Assembly: GCA_029553475.1 (NCBI GenBank)
Contig: JAKPKV010000081.1
Span: 1 to 44,352, forward strand
DNA from: Armatimonadota bacterium
GTDB taxonomy: Bacteria; Armatimonadota; Hebobacteria; CAIYQO01
DNA: 44,352 nucleotides
Direction: 5' to 3'
Shown here one piece after another: positions 39,788-44,352 of this stretch (positions within the stretch are counted from its first letter, which is position 1; every line of letters starts with the position of its first letter). The position numbers and the translations under genes are program-made. The notes under the pieces are model-generated. The model saw only the letters and a list, made by a program, of their open reading frames with translations. It was not told where the DNA came from and searched no databases.

Positions 39788-40897
39788 TCACCCCCGGCGG
39801 GCTTGATACGCATCCAGGCAGGCCCGGTTCCGGTCAGCGATGCGCAATCCCCCGGCGAGGGCAGCGGCCAGCGCCTCGCCGGCGGCGTAATCGGCGCCGT
39901 CCAGCGCGGCGGCATGGCGCCGGAGCGCGTCGCGCAACATCGCTTCCGCCTGGTGACGCCGGCCCGCGCGCTCCAGGGCCAGCGCCGTTGCCGTCACCGC
40001 AGCCGTCTCGACGCGGGCGGCGGCGGCGCGAATGCGGCGTGAAGGCGCCACCGTCAACGGCCCCGGACGCAAGGTCTGTTCGGCACACGCCCGCAACACC
40101 TCGCCGTCAAACGCCCGCATCATCACATCGGCGGTGATACTCAGCGCGCCCGGGCCGCCGGCCGTGAGCGCCAGACACAGATACAGGCGCCGGGCTTCCC
40201 CGCGGCGGAGTTGTCCGAGCGCAATCTGGACCCCGGTCGGCAGGCGTTCATGCGGAACGTCGCCCAGCACATATACCGCGGCGCCCGGCGGCGCGGTCAC
40301 GGTCAGCAGGCTGTCCGTGGCGATGACGCCGGCGAGGTCGTCTACCTCGGCGAGCAGCGCCGGGAGCAGCGCGTCAGGGCTCGCGAGCATGTGGAAGGCG
40401 CCCCCGCCCTGTTCCGCGAGTAGCAGCGGGGTGATGATGTCGGAATCCGGCCCGATGCAGAACGCGGCGGTGCTCACCCCGACCTGGCACAATTGCCGCG
40501 CGCGCAGCGCGAGCGGAGCGAGGTCGGCGTCCGCCCGTGTGGGGAGGCCGTCGGTGACGAATGCCACGAGCGCCGCGCGCTCAGGCGCGGATGCCAGCCG
40601 CGACCCGGCATCAAACCACGCGTCCACCAGCGCCGTTTCGCTGGCGGCCACCGTGGTGACCGCCAGTAATTCGCCGGGCGCGAGCGTCTGCTGGAGGCGC
40701 GCCGCCGCTGCGGCGCCCGCCCGCCGCCCGGCATCATCGCGGCACGCCAGCACCAGCGCCGGCGCGCGCGCGGCCCGTGGGGCGCGCCGGTCGCCCCCGG
40801 AGGCCGCCACCGTCACCTCCAGCACGCGCTCGACAGCGCGGTCTACCGGAAGGATACGATCGTCGCACTCCACCGAAAGCATCACACCGGCCGCCAT
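39788..40897 (-). CDS. VWA-like protein with a degenerate MIDAS
   Basis: A 369-residue protein. Residues about 30-205 follow the von Willebrand A fold: VTVAASGGD, LVLACRDDAGR where the MIDAS DxSxS should be, and LVAFVTDGLPTRADADL, keeping the strand-4 TDG. The DxSxS residues are replaced (C-R-D-D-A), so divalent metal binding is doubtful. A beta-rich middle (PPGAAVYVLGDVPHERLPTG and RRLYLCLALTAGGPGALSITADV) and a helical tail (about 290-369) follow. These tails are typical of VWA proteins without signal peptides. GGGAG precedes the ATG at 40897; the in-frame upstream stretch is non-coding. Third gene of an M20-WYL-VWA operon. Function unknown; protein binding is the likely mode. Confidence 0.65.
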   Translation of the reverse strand: MAAGVMLSVECDDRILPVDRAVERVLEVTVAASGGDRRAPRAARAPALVLACRDDAGRRAGAAAAARLQQTLAPGELLAVTTVAASETALVDAWFDAGSRLASAPERAALVAFVTDGLPTRADADLAPLALRARQLCQVGVSTAAFCIGPDSDIITPLLLAEQGGGAFHMLASPDALLPALLAEVDDLAGVIATDSLLTVTAPPGAAVYVLGDVPHERLPTGVQIALGQLRRGEARRLYLCLALTAGGPGALSITADVMMRAFDGEVLRACAEQTLRPGPLTVAPSRRIRAAAARVETAAVTATALALERAGRRHQAEAMLRDALRRHAAALDGADYAAGEALAAALAGGLRIADRNRACLDAYQARRG

Positions 40898-40974
40898 GGC
40901 GGGTCTCCCTTCATGGAACACCTTACCACGCGACAGGGACAGAATCGGTCCCTCAGCGAGACGGGTGGGAAATA

Positions 40975-41976
40975 TTATTCTGCATCCTTCCGCACGGCTT
41001 CGTCCCGCAATACGGCGCGCATGGCCTCCACTTCCTCGCGGACGCGGCGCACCAGCGCCTCCGGCGCGAGGGGGCGGGCGTGACGGCCGAACCCGAGCAC
41101 CCAGCGCACCACGCTCTCCAGGCCCTCGATGGTCATGCGCAGCGTGCAGGAGCCGTCCGGGTGGTCTTCGATCGTTTGCGAGGCGTGCCACACGCGCTCG
41201 CGAATGCGGCGCGCCCACTCGGCGTCGAAGCGGATTGCCACCGCGGCATGCCCCTCATTCATCAGCGAAAAACGCCGCGCCAGGCGGTCCAGCATCGCCT
41301 GGTGGTCGGGCGGGGTGAAGTGTTCCGCCAGCAGCTCCAGCCGCCGGATGCGCTCCAGGGCGAAGTCGCGCGTCTCACCGCGCAGATGACACCAGGCGTG
41401 TACATACCACATGCCCCGACGGAAGTAGAGGTGATAGGGGTCCACCACGCGGGTGGTCACCGCGTCGCGCGCCATGGTGTAGTAGGTCATGCGCGCCTGG
41501 CGATGACGTTCAATCGCCTGCAGCAGATCGTGAAAGTAGATGGAGGTCTCCACCCGTGGCGGCGGCGCGGGGTCCGCCAGCGCGGACATGCAGGGGCCAT
41601 CATCCAGCAGCACGGCTTGATACGGTTCCGGGAGCATGGCGCGCAGTTTTTCCGCGCTGCGCCGCAGCGCGGGCGCGAACGGCGTCTGCCCCATCGCCGC
41701 GGCCATGGTGATGGTGAAGCAGAGCGCCAGCAGTTCGCCCTCTGACAACGGCGGGGCGGAGAGGTTGAACGGGGTGGCATAGGCGTAGCCGTTGTGCGCG
41801 CGAAAATACGTCAGTGGCGCGCGAAAGGCGTCGCGCAGCATCCGCAGATCGCGCTTGATGGTGCGCGCCGTGACGCCACACAGCTCCGCCAGGTCCTCAA
41901 GCGAGGGGTACTCACGGGCGGCAATCGCCTGGTGGATGAGAAACAGGCGTGACAGCGACGGTCGCGATGTCGTCAT
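40975..41976 (-). CDS. WYL-domain transcriptional regulator (HTH + WYL)
   Basis: A 333-residue regulator. An N-terminal winged HTH (about 5-60) has LEDLAELCGVTARTIKRDLRMLRDAF, the DeoR/HTH_11 type. The WYL domain spans about 145-250: FHDLLQAIERHRQARMTYYT, VVDPYHLYFRRGMWYVHAWCHLRGETRDFALERIRRLEL (W-Y-V variant of W-Y-L). A C-terminal WCX part ends RVREEVEAMRAVL. WYL proteins bind DNA and sense ligands such as nucleotides or ssDNA; some control phage-defence operons. GGAGGG lies before the ATG at 41976. The start is 21 nt after the M20 stop, and the VWA gene follows 77 nt downstream, so it likely regulates its own operon. Confidence 0.92.
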   Translation of the reverse strand: MTTSRPSLSRLFLIHQAIAAREYPSLEDLAELCGVTARTIKRDLRMLRDAFRAPLTYFRAHNGYAYATPFNLSAPPLSEGELLALCFTITMAAAMGQTPFAPALRRSAEKLRAMLPEPYQAVLLDDGPCMSALADPAPPPRVETSIYFHDLLQAIERHRQARMTYYTMARDAVTTRVVDPYHLYFRRGMWYVHAWCHLRGETRDFALERIRRLELLAEHFTPPDHQAMLDRLARRFSLMNEGHAAVAIRFDAEWARRIRERVWHASQTIEDHPDGSCTLRMTIEGLESVVRWVLGFGRHARPLAPEALVRRVREEVEAMRAVLRDEAVRKDAE

Positions 41977-41997
41977 CGAACCCTCCGGAACGCGCCA

Positions 41998-43101
41998 TCA
42001 CCCCAACGCGGCGACGATGGACGCGAGGAGCGCCGCGCCGCGCTCCAGCTCACTGATCGGGCAGTGCTCGTCTTCCCGGTGCGCCTGCGCAATCGTGCCG
42101 GGACCAAAGACCACCGTCTCGCGCCCGCCCAGCGCGAAGTAGCCGCCGTGCGTGCCGTACGGCACCGCGCCGGCGGGCGCGCCGGTCGCCGCCTCCAGCG
42201 CGCGCACCAGCGGCGCATCCGCCGGGGTCAGCAGCGGGGGATTGGCAAACTCCACCGCCGCCGCCGCCGCGATACCCAGCCGCCCGGCGCACGCCGCCAC
42301 CGCGGAGCGCAGCGCGTCAAAGGGCGCGTCGGCGCCGGGCAGCGGGCGGTAATTCAGCCACGCGCTGCTGTCCTCGGGGATGATGTTGTAGGCGGTATTC
42401 GGCGTCTGCTCGCGGGTGACCACCAGCGTGGAGGGGTCATCGCCGAACTCGGGGAGGCGCCGACAGCCCTCGCCCGCCGCGAACCACGCCTCCAGCGCGG
42501 CCAGCAGCCGCCACTTCTCGGTGATGGCGTTCACCCCTTCCCAGGGGCGCGAGCTGTGCGCCGCCTTCCCGCGCACGTCCACCCGCACCCGCGCGTTGCC
42601 CTTGTGCGCGCGAATGGGCGCGTTCTCGGTGGGCTCCAGCGCGATCACCTGGGTGGCCGCGCGCACGATGGGGTGATCGAGCGCCGCCTTCACCCCGTGC
42701 ATGTGCAGCTCTTCGTCGCCCAGCAGGCTGAGCACCAGGTGCCGGGAGGTCCTCACCTCGCGCAGCGCCGCCAGCGCCGCCGCCAGCGGCCCTTTGTCGT
42801 CCACCGCGCCGCGCCCCCACACCGCGCCCGCGGCGATCTCGCCATGGGGGTCGTGCGTCCAGCGCGCCGGATCGCCCAGCGGCACGGTGTCAAGGTGGGC
42901 GTCAATGAGCAGCGGCGGGCCGTCGCCGGGACGCTCCAGCAGCGCGTGGGCGATCCCCGGCGCGGTCGCAAAGGTGTGCGTCACCCGGAATCCCGCCGGC
43001 GCCAGCACCTCCGCGCAGCAGGCGATGGCCGCCCCCGTCGGCGCGGGGTCAGCGGTAGGGATGCGAATCAGCGCTTCACACAGCTCGGCAACGGTCAGCA
43101 T
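41998..43101 (-). CDS. M20 family metallopeptidase (ArgE/DapE/LysK-like)
   Basis: A 367-residue dizinc hydrolase. Motifs: LLIDAHLDTVPLGDP (His ligand and Asp), VWGRGAVDDKGPLAA (bridging Asp), LSLLGDEELHMHG (catalytic EE as DEE), VIALEPTEN, and AHSSRPWEGVNAI at the lid-domain start. Dimerisation lid about 170-285. Substrates in the family include N-acetylornithine, succinyl-diaminopimelate and dipeptides; which one applies is not visible, and an adjacent argE/dapE cluster is absent. The ATG at 43101 has no clear ribosome site. First gene of the M20-WYL-VWA operon. Full length. Confidence 0.92.
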   Translation of the reverse strand: MLTVAELCEALIRIPTADPAPTGAAIACCAEVLAPAGFRVTHTFATAPGIAHALLERPGDGPPLLIDAHLDTVPLGDPARWTHDPHGEIAAGAVWGRGAVDDKGPLAAALAALREVRTSRHLVLSLLGDEELHMHGVKAALDHPIVRAATQVIALEPTENAPIRAHKGNARVRVDVRGKAAHSSRPWEGVNAITEKWRLLAALEAWFAAGEGCRRLPEFGDDPSTLVVTREQTPNTAYNIIPEDSSAWLNYRPLPGADAPFDALRSAVAACAGRLGIAAAAAVEFANPPLLTPADAPLVRALEAATGAPAGAVPYGTHGGYFALGGRETVVFGPGTIAQAHREDEHCPISELERGAALLASIVAALG

Positions 43102-43176
43102 GCCGTCAATATTCGCCCGGAAGCCAGCGGTTCCTTCACCAAACAGCGATGTGTGATGGTCCTGATGGTACCCGTC

Positions 43177-43196
43177 GCGTCCCTGCAGAGGGACGC
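43177..43196 (+). repeat. Hairpin in the gap upstream of the M20 gene
   Basis: GCGTCCCT-GCAG-AGGGACGC, an 8-bp perfect stem in the 216-nt gap between the M20 gene and the DUF6785-like gene. Nothing else convincing there. Confidence 0.4.
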
Positions 43197-43317
43197 CTGG
43201 CCGCAGGGCCTCGCAGGGGGGGTACTTTAGTGCCCGCGTCCCCCATCAACGCGGAAACACGCGGCCAAACACCACCGATCGGGACGGAACGGCGGTATAC
43301 CATCGCCCACGCCCCCG

Positions 43318-44352
43318 CTACGGGATCTGCGAGTACACCGCCGTGATGCCGATGGCGCGCAGGTACAGGCCGACGAGGTCAAAAAGGATCATGGACGTCA
43401 CGCAGGCCAGGAACATGCCGACGCAGAAGGGAATGAGCCCCCTCCGGATGGAGTGCGCGCCGCCGATGCGCAGCACGATGACGCGCACCGCCCAGGCGAC
43501 GAAACAGGTGAACCAGACGGTGCGGGCAAAGTACGAGGTGGCCAGCACGTAGCCCAGCGGGTGCAGCGGGAACCACATGAAGAGGCTGCGCAGCGCGGCC
43601 AGCAGGCCGGTGACGCCCACGCCGATGGCCACGCCCTTCGCCTCCACGTTCCGCACGATATTCAATGGCTCGGTGGCCGGAGTGAGCAGGTTCGTCGGGT
43701 CGGCGGCAAACGCGCGGTCAATGGCCATCTCCGCGTTACGGTAATTATTGAAGTACCAGTTCTGCCCGTACGGCCAGATCGTCGAGAGGTTATCGGCGCC
43801 GAAACCGTAGGCCCAGCAGAGCAGGCCGAAGCCGCCGAGGAAGAGGCCGCCGAGCAGCCCGAGCCAGAGGCCGTGGCCGATGTCCTTCGCCCGCACCTTG
43901 AAGTGCCGACCGAGCTCCATCATCTCCACCTGCACCGGGGCGATGAAGAAGAAGCAGGCCACGCACATGAAGCCGCTGGCGATGGTCGCCACCAGCATGC
44001 CGGTGCTGCCGAACACCGCAAACCCGCCGATCGCCGTCACGAAGAACATGCTGTAGTAGGGCATCCAGTAGCCGAAGGGCATGCCCGCCTCCGCGCGCAC
44101 CTTGCTGGAGGTGAAGCCGATCACCAGCATCAGGCTGAAAAACAGCAGGCTGGCGACCCACCCCATGCGCGTCCAGACCCCCCACCCGATGATGAGCGCC
44201 AGCGAGGCGACGATCATCAGCACGGCGGCGCGATAGGAGACGATCTCGCCGCTGTCGTCGAGCGGCTCACGCCCGATGAGATGCCGCCAGATGCGCCCCA
44301 GGTGCCGCCGCGCGGCGACGAGCGCCACGATGGCGTAGCCGATGAAGGCGCC
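43318..44352 (-). CDS. DUF6785/DUF6784-like multi-pass membrane protein, N-terminus outside window
   Basis: Partial; the frame stays open to the last base of the window. The visible 345 codons hold about 8 membrane helices: AAVLMIVASLALIIGW, ASLLFFSLMLVIGFTSSKVRAEAGMPFGYWMPYYSMFF, LVATIASGFMCVACFFF and a last pair near the C-terminus. Between them is a soluble loop, ELGRHFKVRAKDIGHGLWLG. The motif SKVRAEAGMPFGYW is the one I associate with the DUF6785 plus DUF6784 pair common in Armatimonadota and Planctomycetota genomes; its role is unknown (possibly transport). The gene reads leftwards and ends 216 nt from the M20 start. Confidence 0.65.
   Translation of the reverse strand, partial: GAFIGYAIVALVAARRHLGRIWRHLIGREPLDDSGEIVSYRAAVLMIVASLALIIGWGVWTRMGWVASLLFFSLMLVIGFTSSKVRAEAGMPFGYWMPYYSMFFVTAIGGFAVFGSTGMLVATIASGFMCVACFFFIAPVQVEMMELGRHFKVRAKDIGHGLWLGLLGGLFLGGFGLLCWAYGFGADNLSTIWPYGQNWYFNNYRNAEMAIDRAFAADPTNLLTPATEPLNIVRNVEAKGVAIGVGVTGLLAALRSLFMWFPLHPLGYVLATSYFARTVWFTCFVAWAVRVIVLRIGGAHSIRRGLIPFCVGMFLACVTSMILFDLVGLYLRAIGITAVYSQIP

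Overview
The window is GC-rich (well above 60 % by eye) and comes from a diderm bacterium. The best guess is Armatimonadota. The reasons are the density of glycoside hydrolases, Gfo/Idh/MocA and sugar-isomerase genes, a class III signal-peptide pseudopilin with a C-terminal H/DG box, an MCE (MlaD-type) protein that implies an outer membrane, and a Gram-positive-like core set (ClpC, long HPF, RicT, YacL-type PIN/TRAM next to ispDF). Planctomycetota-, Hydrogenedentota- or Chloroflexota-like lineages cannot be excluded from sequence reading alone. No rRNA, tRNA or CRISPR was seen.

Layout. 1-9183: carbohydrate block: the 3' end of a GH2 beta-galactosidase, a DUF5063-like cassette between two hairpin repeats, a second complete GH2 enzyme, an MCE protein and a PL8-type lyase. 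9184-10039: long non-coding stretch built on a 114-bp perfect inverted repeat that encloses a near-consensus sigma70 promoter and several stem-loops. 10040-13789: envelope polysaccharide genes (GT4, methyltransferase, Wzx-type flippase) and a decayed methyltransferase. 14217-16757: clpC. 16833-22773: a clan-A glycosidase-like protein lacking its acid/base Glu, three short inverted-repeat (MITE-like) elements (two here, one at 38 kb), a small exported protein, a Trm112-like/GT2/histidine kinase cluster and a degenerate PAP2 protein. 22861-26383: RicT, a secreted stalk-domain protein, a hypothetical protein and a DUF433/DUF5615 toxin-antitoxin pair. 26474-29260: sugar isomerase/epimerase, split-barrel protein and Gfo/Idh/MocA dehydrogenase, all minus strand. 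29705-31225: a pseudopilin fused to what looks like a PstS-type binding domain. 31591-34518: PIN/TRAM -> ispDF -> hpf on the minus strand. 34740-39516: GH38-like alpha-mannosidase, beta-carbonic anhydrase, a MITE copy and a URO-D-like protein. 39788-43101: M20 peptidase -> WYL regulator -> degenerate VWA protein operon. 43318-end: start-less part of a DUF6785/6784-like membrane protein.

How the genes work together. The glycosidases (two GH2, GH38, PL8), sugar isomerase and Gfo/Idh enzyme fit polysaccharide scavenging. GT4, GT2, flippase, methyltransferase and Trm112-like genes fit envelope glycan synthesis. The hpf/ispDF/PIN-TRAM/clpC/ricT set is housekeeping. Several genes have a -10 box 6-8 nt before the start codon and no Shine-Dalgarno sequence, which suggests leaderless mRNAs.

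The most notable observations are the pseudopilin-PBP fusion, ispDF with no canonical start codon, the inverted-repeat-bounded promoter/stem-loop segment, the MITE family with TAA target duplications, the DnaJ-like cysteine motif inside a GH38 enzyme, and the M20-WYL-VWA operon. I saw no large canonical defence or biosynthetic cluster.
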